The notes beneath the pieces were generated by a model. The model was not told the origin of the DNA, ran no database searches, and worked only from the letters and a program-made list of their open reading frames with translations. A stretch of 64,000 nucleotides of DNA from Myxococcota bacterium (GTDB lineage Bacteria; Myxococcota_A; UBA796). How positions within the stretch are numbered: position 1 is the stretch's first letter; every line of letters starts with the position of its first letter. This document shows, piece by piece, positions 26,123 through 34,936 of the stretch. Location: assembly GCA_029251165.1 (NCBI GenBank), contig JAQXDW010000016.1, forward strand, positions 1 through 64,000. The letters are read 5' to 3'. Position numbers and translations under genes: made by a program.

Positions 26123-27109
26123 ATGCTCCGAATGGATGGCTTCTCCTACCACCATGCCGCCTCGCCCGCCGAGGCCGTCACGCTGTGGCAGTCTCTCCCT
26201 GACCCCCGCTACATCGCGGGCGGCACCGATCTGCTGCCCAACATCAAGCACCGGATCATCAACCCCGCCAGCCTCATCGGCATCGCCACGGCCCTGCCCA
26301 GCGGGTGGGAGGAGCGGGACGGTGCGGTGGTCATCGGAGGCGGCACCCGCCTCTCTGCGCTCACAGCGTGCGCTGCACTTCCCGCGCTCGCGAAGGCCGC
26401 TGGCCTCGTCGCCAGCCCGCAGATCCGCAACATGGGCACCATCGGCGGCAACGTCCTCCTGGACACCCGCTGTCTGTTCTACAACCAGTCAGAGTTCTGG
26501 CGGAAGTCGCTGGGGTACTGCTTGAAGGCAGAGGGCGACTGGTGCCACGTCATCGGCGGTCCCAAGACCTGCGTCGCCACCCAGTCCTCCGACACCGTCC
26601 CCGCCCTGCTCATCATGGATGCCTCCATCACCCTGCTGGGCCCAGACGGGGAGCGCACCATCTCGCTGCGGGACCTCTACCGGTTCAACGGCATGGACCA
26701 CCTCAAGCTCCACCCCGGCGAGCTGCTCACCGCGATCAGCGTGCCGAAGCCGGCACCTGGATACCGAGCGACCTACCACAAGATCCGAACCCGCGGCAGC
26801 ATCGACTTCCCCCAGCTCGGCCTCGCCATTGGCGGCGTCTTCGAGGGAAGCGGTCCAGACGCTGTGGCCCGCTCGCTCGACATCGTCGTCGGCGCAATCA
26901 ATCCGCAGCCCAAGCCGATCCGTAAGCTGGAGGCGTTCTGCGATCGTCCTCTGACCGACGCGCTGATCGCTGAGCTTGCGGAGGTGGTCTACAAGCGCAG
27001 CCGCCCGGTCGCTGCGGTCCATGGAGATCCACAGTGGCGCCGGACAATGGCATCGGTCACCGCCCGTCGGGTGCTGCTCGAGCTGCGGGACGCTACCTCG
27101 GGATCGTGA
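26123..27109 (+). CDS. FAD-binding subunit of the molybdenum hydroxylase, with [4Fe-4S] insertion
   Basis: 328 residues. FAD-binding motifs of the CoxM/XDH FAD family are present: YIAGGTDLLPNIKHR near 30-44 and RNMGTIGGNVLLDTRC near 102-117. Between the FAD subdomains lies an insertion with Cys117, Cys133, Cys141 and Cys150. The spacing of 16, 8 and 9 residues equals that of the four Cys that bind the extra [4Fe-4S] cluster in the beta subunit of 4-hydroxybenzoyl-CoA reductase. That cluster is known only in this reductase group and lets electrons flow in the reductive direction. So the pair probably encodes a 4-hydroxybenzoyl-CoA reductase-like enzyme for anaerobic aromatic breakdown. No CoA ligase is nearby, so the substrate is inferred. 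It overlaps the convergent gene by 17 nt. Confidence 0.88.
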   Translation: MLRMDGFSYHHAASPAEAVTLWQSLPDPRYIAGGTDLLPNIKHRIINPASLIGIATALPSGWEERDGAVVIGGGTRLSALTACAALPALAKAAGLVASPQIRNMGTIGGNVLLDTRCLFYNQSEFWRKSLGYCLKAEGDWCHVIGGPKTCVATQSSDTVPALLIMDASITLLGPDGERTISLRDLYRFNGMDHLKLHPGELLTAISVPKPAPGYRATYHKIRTRGSIDFPQLGLAIGGVFEGSGPDAVARSLDIVVGAINPQPKPIRKLEAFCDRPLTDALIAELAEVVYKRSRPVAAVHGDPQWRRTMASVTARRVLLELRDATSGS

Positions 27110-28844
27110 GCGCCTGAGCGTGGAAGCTCTCGCCAGAGTAGCGGATCAGCTCCAAGAAGCTGGCTTGGTCTGAGGCGATCCCCGCCCAGGCCAGGTAGAA
27201 GTGTCCGCCGTAGTGGAAGGCATACGGACGGTTCTGCGGCGTCGAGGGCGTTCCGACGTTCGGCGACTCGTGCAGAAACAGCCGGTTCCCGAGAACGGGG
27301 TGGACATCGATGACGATGAGAACGCCGCGCCCATCGATGCTCGTGCGCAGGAAGACCTCCTCGACGCCGTCGGCGTCCATGTCCAACCCCCAGCCGTCGA
27401 TGATCTCCAGGTTGTCGATCTCAGCGCCGCTGGAGACCCGCAGCCGGGCCCGGTCGATCGCAGCATCGTTGAGGGACGTCAGGGTGACGGATCGGCCTCC
27501 AGTGGGCGGCGCGGCGGTCAGGTAGCCTCCGGGCTCCTTCGCCCAGGGCACCACCTCAGACAGGGCTGGAGCACCGGTCTTGCTCGCATCGAGCAGCGCG
27601 GTGCCGATGCCGAGGACCTTCTGGGCCATCGCAGAGAGGAAGCGGACTTCTCCCTTCGGCATCACCCAGCGCTCTGTGATGCCGCGTCCGCTAAGGAGCA
27701 GATCGTCCTCCTGTGTGCTCAGCGACATGCCCTCTGGAGGAGCAGAGCCGACGAGCGCAGAGGTCAGGAGGGTCTGGCGCGACGGCGCCCGATCCGTCAG
27801 CCAGGGCGGACCGCCATCGATGGGGTGGACCAGCCACACCCGACCGGACTGCCGGAAGAGGTGGCCATCGGAGAGGACCAGTGCATCGCTGGGGCTGCTG
27901 ATGAACGCCTGGGTGTGGTTGCGACCGTCGCGGCCTCGGCTGAGCAGGTCCAGGGCATGCCCCGGCGCGAGCGACAGTCCGCTGATCGTGCTGCCAGTGA
28001 CGGTGAGCACGATCGGGAGGACGTCCGCTCCACAGTCCGGCTCCCAGGGGATCGGGCGATACATCCGACCGGTTCCCACCCGAACCTCGACAGCCGCATG
28101 CCAGCCCTCAGGCTGTCCGGGGATGCTGCAGATCGGCAGCCCCGGTCCGCTGCCCTGCGGTCGGGTCAGGGCCTCGTCGAGTCCAGAGCTGAGGAGATGC
28201 TGGGCCGCCACCTCTCGCCAGGCCAGGGTGTCACCACCGGGCCAGCGCGCGACCCACAGGGGAGTGGGCTTCATGTAGTCGGGAATCGCGATGTCAGGCT
28301 CAATGGTGATGGACACCTCGTGGCCGGTGATCGTCGCCTTGACGAACTTCTCTGGATAGCGCTCCACAAACACGGAGAGCCCATCATGTCCGGGGTAGCG
28401 CTTTGCAGCTCGAAGGGCTTCTGCGCCGGTAGTGACGTCTCGAATGGCAGCATCGCCCGCCATCTCTGCTGCCTTACGGGCTGCCCGAGAGTCATAGAAC
28501 TCCTCGGTGATCCACAGGAGGTCGTCCTCTGAGGCATCCACCGGCAGCTCTCTCAGCGTCGCAGATGCAAGACGCTCGGTAGCAGTCGCCGCCCAGTCGG
28601 TTCCAGACCAGGTGCTCGTGTAGTCCCGCCAGGAGGCTGCGCTGTCCACAGCCTCCGCGAGCGGCCAGTACGCTTTCGCACAGATCTCTCGCAGCGCAGG
28701 CTCGGTGTCGCGCTGGGAGGCTGCCCACTTCTCACACTTCTTGCGTGCGCCTTCGTAGTCGTTGTCGCTCAGCTTCCGCTCGACCGAATCCGACCGCTCA
28801 GCGGCATTGGCCGCTGTCATCCCCACCCCCAACAGCGTCAGCAT
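27093..28844 (-). CDS. Exported protein of unknown function
   Basis: 583 residues from the ATG at 28844, which lies seven bases after AGGAGG; the ATG at 28847 is closer and less likely. A signal peptide (MLTLLGVGMTAANAAE) is followed by a helical region to ~190 (ERKLSDNDYEGARKKCEKW). The rest is beta-rich and may form a repeat or propeller fold. One stretch, DGWGLDMDADGVEEVFLRT, looks like an FG-GAP/calcium-loop element. Cys residues are few. I recognise no family. The 3' end overlaps the molybdenum hydroxylase FAD gene on the opposite strand. A divergent promoter region separates it from EF-G. Confidence 0.7.
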   Translation of the reverse strand: MLTLLGVGMTAANAAERSDSVERKLSDNDYEGARKKCEKWAASQRDTEPALREICAKAYWPLAEAVDSAASWRDYTSTWSGTDWAATATERLASATLRELPVDASEDDLLWITEEFYDSRAARKAAEMAGDAAIRDVTTGAEALRAAKRYPGHDGLSVFVERYPEKFVKATITGHEVSITIEPDIAIPDYMKPTPLWVARWPGGDTLAWREVAAQHLLSSGLDEALTRPQGSGPGLPICSIPGQPEGWHAAVEVRVGTGRMYRPIPWEPDCGADVLPIVLTVTGSTISGLSLAPGHALDLLSRGRDGRNHTQAFISSPSDALVLSDGHLFRQSGRVWLVHPIDGGPPWLTDRAPSRQTLLTSALVGSAPPEGMSLSTQEDDLLLSGRGITERWVMPKGEVRFLSAMAQKVLGIGTALLDASKTGAPALSEVVPWAKEPGGYLTAAPPTGGRSVTLTSLNDAAIDRARLRVSSGAEIDNLEIIDGWGLDMDADGVEEVFLRTSIDGRGVLIVIDVHPVLGNRLFLHESPNVGTPSTPQNRPYAFHYGGHFYLAWAGIASDQASFLELIRYSGESFHAQALTIPR

Positions 28845-29164
28845 CATGTGTCCTCCTGCCTTCCCCTTATCAAGCGTGTGGGTTCACCGAATTGTTACGA
28901 ACACGCTACAGCAGCCCAGGATCTCATCAAAACCCGGTAGAATCCTTATCTTCCCAGACAGCTGTCATCCTCTTTTCTCAACATCGGTTCGACAGTGACG
29001 CGCTTTGCTCTTGCCTATATGCGGCGGGATGAATACCTCGCGCCCCATACTTACCCTCGGCGCAATGTGCGTCGGGATCTTCAAGCCCAATCACAATGCT
29101 TAGGGCAACGTCACAGGACGATGGTTCGCCTGGATGGTGCCCTGACTTGCTACAGGAGGCTAAG
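28845..29164. promoter_or_regulatory. 320-bp divergent intergenic region upstream of EF-G
   Basis: No gene is visible. It contains an inverted repeat AGCGTGT (28873-28879) and ACACGCT (28901-28907) beside the minus-strand gene, and a -10-like TATATG (29016-29021) about 145 bases before the EF-G start. The EF-G ribosome site AGGAGG is at 29154-29159. The long leader upstream of EF-G leaves room for regulation, but I see no known riboswitch. Confidence 0.4.
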
Positions 29165-31255
29165 GTGCTCACCGATCTCAGCCTGCAGCGTAATATCGGT
29201 ATCAGCGCCCACATCGACTCAGGGAAGACCACCCTGACCGAGCGGATCCTGTTCTACACCGGTCGTATCCATGCAATCCACGACGTCCGCGGAAAAGACG
29301 GCGTCGGGGCCAAGATGGACTCGATGGAGTTGGAACGGGAGCGGGGCATTACGATTCAGTCTGCTGCCACTCACTGCGCGTGGAAAGACATCCACATCAA
29401 CATCATCGACACCCCCGGGCACGTCGACTTCACCATCGAGGTGGAGCGTGCGCTCCGTGTCCTCGACGGTGCGGTCCTGGTTCTCTGCTCGGTTGCCGGT
29501 GTTCAGAGTCAGTCGATCACGGTCGACCGGCAGATGAAGCGCTATGGCGTTCCGCGCGTAGCGTTCGTCAACAAATGTGACCGTCAGGGTGCAAACCCTG
29601 TCCGCGTTCGCGACCAGCTTCGAGACAAGCTCAACCACAACGCCGTTCTCATGCAGATCCCGATCGGGCTCGAAGAGAAGCACGTCGGTGTGGTCGACCT
29701 CGTCGACATGCAGGCGGTCTACTTTGAGGGCGAAAACGGCGAAAACATTCGCATCGATTCGATCCCAGCGGAGTTGGTCGACCAGGCCAACGAGTTCCGT
29801 GAGGAGATGCTCGACTCTGTCAGCATGTTCTCTGACGAGCTCACCGAGGCGATCCTCATGGAAGAGGAGATCGAGTCAGAGATGATCCACGCGGCTGTCC
29901 GCGAGGCCACACTCAAGCTCCAGATGACTCCGGTTCTCATGGGCAGTGCCTACAAGAACCGCGGCGTCCAGCTGCTCCTCGATGCGGTCAAGACCTGGCT
30001 TCCCTCCCCGACGGAGGTGGTCAACGAGGCCATCGACACCGAGGATGATTCCACCCACGTCGTCCCCTGTGATCCCGAGGGCGACATGCTTGCCCTCGCG
30101 TTCAAGCTTGAGGACGGTCGGTACGGCCAGCTCACCTACCTTCGCCTCTACCAGGGCACGGTCAAGAAGGGCGACACGATCTACAACGTTCGTAGCCGCG
30201 ACAAGATCAAGGTCGGTCGTCTCGTTCGGATGCACTCCGACGAGATGGAAGAGATCGATGAAGCCTCCGCTGGCGACATCATCGCGCTGTTCGGTGTTGA
30301 CTGCTACTCCGGTGACTCGTTCTGCTCGGGCAACCGGTGGCTGTCGATGACCTCGATCCATGTTCCGGATCCGGTCATCTCCATCGCCATCTCTCCGGTC
30401 GATGCCAAGTCCCAGACCAACATGTCCAAGGCTCTTCAGCGGTTCACCAAGGAGGATCCAACCTTCCGGGTGCGGACCGACGAGGAGACCAACGAGACCA
30501 TCATCGCAGGCATGGGCGAGCTTCACCTCGAGGTCTACATCGAGCGCATGAAGCGGGAGTACAACGCCATCGTGGACAAGAGCCCCCCACGGGTCTCCTA
30601 CCGCGAGGCGATCACCCGGCGCGCTGACTTCAACTACACCCACAAGAAGCAGACCGGTGGCTCCGGCCAGTACGGTCGCGTCGCAGGGTACGTTGAGCCG
30701 ATGCCAGAGGATGGCGACGGCAATTACGAGTTTGTCGACCAGATCAAGGGTGGCTCCATTCCCCGTGAGTTCATCCCCTCTTGCAACAAGGGCTTCAAGT
30801 CCATGCTCGACAAGGGGCGCCTCATTGAGGCTCCTGTGGTCCGTGTACGCGTCGTCATCAACGATGGCGCTTCGCACGCGGTTGACTCCTCTGACCGCGC
30901 CTTCCAGGCTGCCGCAAAGGGAGCTTGGAGAGAGGTCTATGGCCGTGCTGGAGCCATCGTGCTTGAGCCAGTCATGAAGGTCTCCGTCGAGGGTCCCAGC
31001 GAGTTCCAGGGCTCTATCATCGGCACACTGAACCAGCGTCGCGGTACCATCATCGGTATGCAGGAAGACGAGGGTTACGCCACAATCGACGCCGAGGTCC
31101 CCCTCGCTGAGATGTTTGCGTACTCCAACACCCTGCGCTCCTCGACTCAGGGTAAGGCCGAGTTCACGATGGAATTCGCTCGCTACCTCCCCGCTCCGAA
31201 GTCTGTGATGGAAGAGCTGATCAAGAGGTACCAGGAGGAGAAAGCAGCCAACTAA
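29165..31255 (+). CDS. fusA: Translation elongation factor G (mitochondrial-like, spdEFG1 type)
   Basis: 696 residues from a GTG at 29165, five bases after AGGAGG. GTPase motifs: G1 [14 protein letters not shown]2 [15 protein letters not shown]3 [18 protein letters not shown] and G4 NKCDR. Domains II-V follow, with [18 protein letters not shown] and the domain IV loop GSGQYG. The signature [25 protein letters not shown] and the Ser in AHIDSGKT are those of mitochondrial EF-G1 and of the spdEFG1 group found in spirochaetes, planctomycetes and deltaproteobacteria. It catalyses ribosomal translocation. The normal tufA/rpsL/rpsG neighbours are absent, consistent with a separate EF-G copy. A possible promoter for the next gene starts six bases after its stop. 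Confidence 0.93.
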   Translation: MLTDLSLQRNIGISAHIDSGKTTLTERILFYTGRIHAIHDVRGKDGVGAKMDSMELERERGITIQSAATHCAWKDIHINIIDTPGHVDFTIEVERALRVLDGAVLVLCSVAGVQSQSITVDRQMKRYGVPRVAFVNKCDRQGANPVRVRDQLRDKLNHNAVLMQIPIGLEEKHVGVVDLVDMQAVYFEGENGENIRIDSIPAELVDQANEFREEMLDSVSMFSDELTEAILMEEEIESEMIHAAVREATLKLQMTPVLMGSAYKNRGVQLLLDAVKTWLPSPTEVVNEAIDTEDDSTHVVPCDPEGDMLALAFKLEDGRYGQLTYLRLYQGTVKKGDTIYNVRSRDKIKVGRLVRMHSDEMEEIDEASAGDIIALFGVDCYSGDSFCSGNRWLSMTSIHVPDPVISIAISPVDAKSQTNMSKALQRFTKEDPTFRVRTDEETNETIIAGMGELHLEVYIERMKREYNAIVDKSPPRVSYREAITRRADFNYTHKKQTGGSGQYGRVAGYVEPMPEDGDGNYEFVDQIKGGSIPREFIPSCNKGFKSMLDKGRLIEAPVVRVRVVINDGASHAVDSSDRAFQAAAKGAWREVYGRAGAIVLEPVMKVSVEGPSEFQGSIIGTLNQRRGTIIGMQEDEGYATIDAEVPLAEMFAYSNTLRSSTQGKAEFTMEFARYLPAPKSVMEELIKRYQEEKAAN

Positions 31256-31261
31256 TGTTGG

Positions 31262-31303
31262 TATGATTTCCCCATCCCAGTGCTTCGCCCCAATCAATGG
31301 GAG
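31262..31303 (+). promoter_or_regulatory. -10-like element and ribosome site for the P-loop/SLOG gene
   Basis: TATGAT at 31262-31267 lies directly after the EF-G stop and 45 bases before the next start. GGGAG at 31299-31303 is the ribosome site, eight bases from the ATG. No good -35 hexamer is visible. The next gene may also be read through from EF-G. Confidence 0.4.
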
Positions 31304-31311
31304 AATTGTAA

Positions 31312-32565
31312 ATGCAGGCAATAGAGCTGACCGACCGCAGCCCCATGCAAGGAGTCGTCGCGACCATTCGCGGCGGCCTTGAGCCTGGGCAGATCGGTGG
31401 TGTGCTGGCCCGTGCTGGTGTAGGAAAGAGTACTTTCTTGGTGCATGTCGCCCTGAACTCACTTGTTCGGGGAATCGACGTCCTCCACGTCTCGCTCACC
31501 GACACTCAGGCACACGTCCGCAGCTACTATGATGAGATTTTTGCGGAGATCACCCGCAGCTCTCACATCTCCGATCCAGCCGCTGCGCGACTGGCCATTG
31601 AGCGTCACCGGGTGGTGCACTCCTGCCTCGGCAAGGACTTCGCCCCTCATGATCTCGCACGGCTGCTCGATCTGCTCAGCGACGTGATGAACTTCCAACC
31701 GGTGGTTGTGGTGGTTGATGGCCTGAAGGCCTCCGACCTCGATGCCGCCTCCTGGCAGGGCATCGCTGCTGCGCGCAGCCTCCGCCTCTGGCTGACCGTC
31801 CGAACTCATCGCGAGACCGGACCGACCGCTGAGGCCATCGCAGCGGGCTTCTCGACCGCCATCGCCCTGGAACCAGAGGATCGTGATGTCCTCCTTCGGG
31901 TCCTCCGCATCGGCAACGATGTGGGCGATGACACCCGACCGCTGCACCTCGATCCGGTCACCATGCTCGTTCGCGAGGATGATGTCCGCGAGCCCACCAC
32001 CGCGCCGCCCTCTCCGGTGGTCTCCATGTGCACCCTCTACTCCGGTGGAGCGATGGGTGCGGAGGCCTACTTTGGCGAGACTGCGGAGCGCTGGAAGGTC
32101 ACGGAGACCAATTTCACCTTCGACGGTCATAACCAGAAGCGCACCACAAACCGGCGCGTTCTGTCTGACCGTGAGCTGGCTGCTGGTGCAGTGAGCTTGG
32201 TCTACGTCTCTCACCGGCTTCACCGCCACTGGGAAAAGACCCCGCTCCTGCGCAAGGTTCTTCAGGTCCTCTGGCATGTCGTCAGCCACGCCAACCAGAT
32301 CTTCGTCATCGGAGTCATTCAGCCTGATGGTACGGTTCACGGCGGCACAGGCTGGTCTGTCGAGCTGGCCCGTCGGTGGAGCAAGCCTGTCTGGGTCTTT
32401 GACCAGGACAAGGAGAGCTGGTTCATCTGGGACGGCACCACCTGGCGACAGGGAACGCCAGTCATCGAGAGCACACGATTTGCGGGCACCGGCACCCGGT
32501 TCCTCTCCGACTCAGGACGTGCTGCAATCGACGATCTCTTCACCCGGAGCTTCGGACCGGCATAA
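31312..32565 (+). CDS. P-loop ATPase (RecA/KaiC-like) fused to a SLOG-like domain
   Basis: 417 residues. The N-terminal half is a RecA-fold ATPase: Walker A ARAGVGKST (33-41), Walker B VVVVVDG (131-137), and the opening RGGLEPGQIGGVLARAG seen in KaiC/DnaB-like proteins. The C-terminal half (about 237-417) has SLOG-type motifs: YSGGAMGAEAYFGETAER (244-251 core), VLQVLWHVVSHANQIFVIG and GGTGWSVELARRWSKPVWVF (344-353 core). SLOG domains, related to YpsA, LOG and TIR-like folds, bind or process nucleotide-derived ligands. The protein is soluble, with no signal peptide. It may couple ligand sensing to an ATP-driven switch. It follows EF-G and ends before a strong hairpin. I know of no named family with this pairing. 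Confidence 0.8.
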   Translation: MQAIELTDRSPMQGVVATIRGGLEPGQIGGVLARAGVGKSTFLVHVALNSLVRGIDVLHVSLTDTQAHVRSYYDEIFAEITRSSHISDPAAARLAIERHRVVHSCLGKDFAPHDLARLLDLLSDVMNFQPVVVVVDGLKASDLDAASWQGIAAARSLRLWLTVRTHRETGPTAEAIAAGFSTAIALEPEDRDVLLRVLRIGNDVGDDTRPLHLDPVTMLVREDDVREPTTAPPSPVVSMCTLYSGGAMGAEAYFGETAERWKVTETNFTFDGHNQKRTTNRRVLSDRELAAGAVSLVYVSHRLHRHWEKTPLLRKVLQVLWHVVSHANQIFVIGVIQPDGTVHGGTGWSVELARRWSKPVWVFDQDKESWFIWDGTTWRQGTPVIESTRFAGTGTRFLSDSGRAAIDDLFTRSFGPA

Positions 32566-32588
32566 GCCGCCCGCTTCCCGTGAAGACC

Positions 32589-32618
32589 AACCCGGCGCTG
32601 CACCCGCAGCGCCGGGTT
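32589..32618 (+). terminator. Strong hairpin after the P-loop/SLOG gene
   Basis: A perfect 12-bp inverted repeat, AACCCGGCGCTG (32589-32600) and CAGCGCCGGGTT (32607-32618), has a 6-nt loop and lies 23 bases after the stop codon. The following CTGTCGTTG is only weakly U-rich. It is probably a transcription terminator or a 3'-end stabilising stem. Confidence 0.65.
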
Positions 32619-32665
32619 CTGTCGTTGTGGCGCATCATCTTGCGCGCTTGGGATACAGTGGCGCA

Positions 32666-33748
32666 GTGATCACAGATATCCCCGCACCGGTTCGGCATGC
32701 CGATGAACGCCACCACCGCATCCTCCAGCGGATACCGTTCTCGCGACACCTCAACCCCTGCAACGTTCGGGAGGCACGACACGCCTTCCGAGGCGGTGCA
32801 CAGGCGCCGCCGTTTCGCTACCAGCCGCTCATCGAGGCTGACAGCCTCCTGCGCGAACTGGACGAGATCTGTCCGTCTGACGATCATCCGGCCGGGGCCC
32901 TGGTTGCGCGAACCATTCAGAGCACTGCGCTGCTGATTCGTGCGCTGAGAGACCGCACCCCGCAGGCATTTCACCAGCTTGCGCTGCGCGCGGACTGGTA
33001 CCCGGACGCCGAGATGCTCTCCCTCACATTCCCCGAGCCGCCCCCCGATCCCCAGCCCGCGGATCAGTCCTCGGCCGTCATGATCGCCAAGCTCGAGGAG
33101 GCCCTCCAGGCGCGTCAGCTGCACGGCTGGCGGGTGGAGCGAGACACTGTGATGTCAGCCCGAGTGCTCGTCGACAGCGCCAAGCGGCTCCTCCGGGTCA
33201 ACCCCCTGGCGCGCTTTCGCCCCCGGGATCTCCGGCGCCTGATCGCCCACGAGGTCGATGTGCATGTGGTCCGTGCCCACAACGGTCAGGCCCAGGCACT
33301 GCACTGCTTCTCCACCGGACTGCCCGGCTCTCTCGCCACAGAGGAGGGGCTTGCACTGGTCGCAGAGGAAGAGGCTGGCGCAGCTTCTCCAGGCGTCCTC
33401 AGCCGTCAAGTAGAGGTCGTGCGCGCCATTCACGATGCGCGTCGGCTCGGCTTCCGAGAGCTCTACAACGATCTTGCTGCCCGACAGGGGGCTGCGCTGG
33501 CCTGGGGGATCTGCCTGCGCATCAAGCGCGGCCTGGCAGATCCATCCATTCCCGGCGTATACGCCAAGGACAGCGTCTACCTCCGCGGGCGGATGCTGGT
33601 GCGCCAGTGGCTCGACGACGGAAACGACATCCGACAGCTCTACGTCGGAAAGGTCAGCCTGACTGACCCAGTGGCACAGTGGCTCGAAGAGGGCTGGCTC
33701 AAGCCCGGGCGCATCCCGGAGCTGTGGAAAAAACGCCTGGCCTCATGA
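32666..33748 (+). CDS. DUF1704-family (MATCAP-like) putative metallopeptidase
   Basis: 360 residues from a GTG at 32666 that sits eight bases after GATACA and has no ribosome site, suggesting a leaderless mRNA. The catalytic motif HEVDVH (H195, E196, H200) is followed by VVRAHNGQ and by TEEGLALVAEE (Glu227 region), the pattern of the DUF1704 family, whose eukaryotic members are tubulin tyrosine carboxypeptidases. Upstream, IEADSLLRELDEICP and the C-terminal GVYAKDSVYLRGRMLVRQWL also fit. It is a soluble protein; the bacterial substrate is unknown. Reading frame open further upstream is only non-coding extension through the hairpin region. It converges with the NifU-like gene 19 bases away. 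Confidence 0.82.
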   Translation: MITDIPAPVRHADERHHRILQRIPFSRHLNPCNVREARHAFRGGAQAPPFRYQPLIEADSLLRELDEICPSDDHPAGALVARTIQSTALLIRALRDRTPQAFHQLALRADWYPDAEMLSLTFPEPPPDPQPADQSSAVMIAKLEEALQARQLHGWRVERDTVMSARVLVDSAKRLLRVNPLARFRPRDLRRLIAHEVDVHVVRAHNGQAQALHCFSTGLPGSLATEEGLALVAEEEAGAASPGVLSRQVEVVRAIHDARRLGFRELYNDLAARQGAALAWGICLRIKRGLADPSIPGVYAKDSVYLRGRMLVRQWLDDGNDIRQLYVGKVSLTDPVAQWLEEGWLKPGRIPELWKKRLAS

Positions 33749-33767
33749 GTCCGCCTCAGCCGCGCGG

Positions 33768-34322
33768 CTACGACGCCGGAGCGGTCAGGGTGCTGACGTC
33801 GACGAGATCGTTCATGGTGGGAAACTCCTCCTTGAGGAGGGCCTCGACACCCATCTTCATCGTCATGATCGACGACGGACAGGTGCTGCAAGCGCCGACG
33901 AGCTTCACATAGACGTTGTTGTTCTCGATCCGGATGAGCGAGATGTCGCCACCATCTCCCTGCAGGGCAGGGCGGACCATCTCATCGAACAACTCCTGGA
34001 CCGCTTCCATCGTCAGGGGCAGACCGGCGGTGTCGTCCATCTCATCGGGAGCGATGGCATCGGGGGAGGCCTCGATGGCAACGTACTCCGCTGGCTTTGC
34101 ATCCTCAGGCGCCGCCTGACGCTCTGGAGCATCCGGAGCCGGCGTCTCTTTGAGGAGCGGCTCTGGAGCCGGTGCTGGGGCCGGCTTTGGGGCCGCCTCG
34201 ACCGGCGCAGGTGCCGGAGAACGAGACTGCCAATTTGGGGGGGAGGTGTCGGCACCAGGGCCGACACCGAGGACACGCTTGAGACCCGTCTTTAGACGGC
34301 TGCGAATGCCAAAGGTAGACAT
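33768..34322 (-). CDS. NifU C-terminal-domain Fe-S protein with Pro/Ala-rich N-terminus
   Basis: 184 residues. The C-terminal ~80 residues are a NifU/Nfu domain: LFDEMVRPALQGDGGDISLIRIENN, VKLVGACSTCPSSIMTMKMGVE, with the cluster-binding Cys145 and Cys148 (CxxC). Nfu proteins carry or assemble [4Fe-4S] clusters for target enzymes. The first ~95 residues are a low-complexity Pro/Ala/Glu segment with a basic N-terminal helix (RSRLKTGLKRVLG), unusual for Nfu and perhaps a docking tail. It could serve the iron-sulphur-rich enzymes in this window, but no direct link is visible. The gene is divergent in neither direction; its upstream neighbour is the small lipoprotein. Confidence 0.85.
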   Translation of the reverse strand: MSTFGIRSRLKTGLKRVLGVGPGADTSPPNWQSRSPAPAPVEAAPKPAPAPAPEPLLKETPAPDAPERQAAPEDAKPAEYVAIEASPDAIAPDEMDDTAGLPLTMEAVQELFDEMVRPALQGDGGDISLIRIENNNVYVKLVGACSTCPSSIMTMKMGVEALLKEEFPTMNDLVDVSTLTAPAS

Positions 34323-34389
34323 CTGGCGATACTCCCGGGTACTCCAAGAGACCTAACCTGAATCAAACGCCAGGCGAGTCCAGCCTGAC

Positions 34390-34866
34390 TTACTTGCCAG
34401 TGTCGCCGGTGTCGCCAGTCTCGGCGGTGTCGCCACCGCCAGTGGTATCGCCGGTCCATCCTTCAGGGGTGGCGTACAGCGGGATGCGCAGATCGAGGTA
34501 GTCCGCGTCATTGGACTTCACGCGGAGCTCACCGATCGCGTCGGTGAATTCCGTGAGGGTCGCGACCACCGTGAACGTACGCTCCGCCTCGGGCTGGAGG
34601 ACGATGCTGGTCTCCTCGGTGGTGTAGAAGGCACCGCCGCCGCTGTCAGAGATGTCCACGACGCTCAGGGAGAGGTTGCCGTCGCCGTTGTTGGTGATGA
34701 CCAGCTCCGCGCTCTGGCTGACCCCGTCCTCCCAATTCAGATCGGTGAACGAGAATTCCAGGGGCGCATAGGACATCGCTGCCACTCCCTGCTCCGCGAC
34801 CCCGTTGTTGTTGTTGTTGGTGAATTGCTGCTCACCGCCACAGGCCAGCAAGAGGGGAAGGATCAT
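34390..34866 (-). CDS. Small lipoprotein with choice-of-anchor-type Ig-like domain
   Basis: 158 residues from the ATG at 34866 (GGAG six bases upstream). The lipobox LLLAC comes very early (residue 9), so the signal peptide is short and lacks basic residues; a longer in-frame start at 34938 would supply Arg/Lys but has no ribosome site. An Asn-rich stretch (FTNNNNNG) is followed by one Ig-like domain of the ASH/choice-of-anchor D kind (FSFTDLNWEDGVSQSAELVI...NNGDGNLSLSVVDI). The C-terminal tail is a GDT repeat. It is likely a surface lipoprotein. The start region is shared with the divergent pyrophosphatase-like gene. Confidence 0.7.
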   Translation of the reverse strand: MILPLLLACGGEQQFTNNNNNGVAEQGVAAMSYAPLEFSFTDLNWEDGVSQSAELVITNNGDGNLSLSVVDISDSGGGAFYTTEETSIVLQPEAERTFTVVATLTEFTDAIGELRVKSNDADYLDLRIPLYATPEGWTGDTTGGGDTAETGDTGDTGK

Positions 34867-34936
34867 CTGCGACTCCTTAATCGTCCGTGCGCCACGAAAA
34901 TAGCTCACGGTTACCCGGTCCGCGATACCGCTGTGC

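Noticed and set aside
24026-26251. A 741-codon minus-strand open frame opposite the molybdenum hydroxylase
   Set aside because: No motif or domain, composition like an antisense shadow; the plus strand has clear cofactor-binding motifs.
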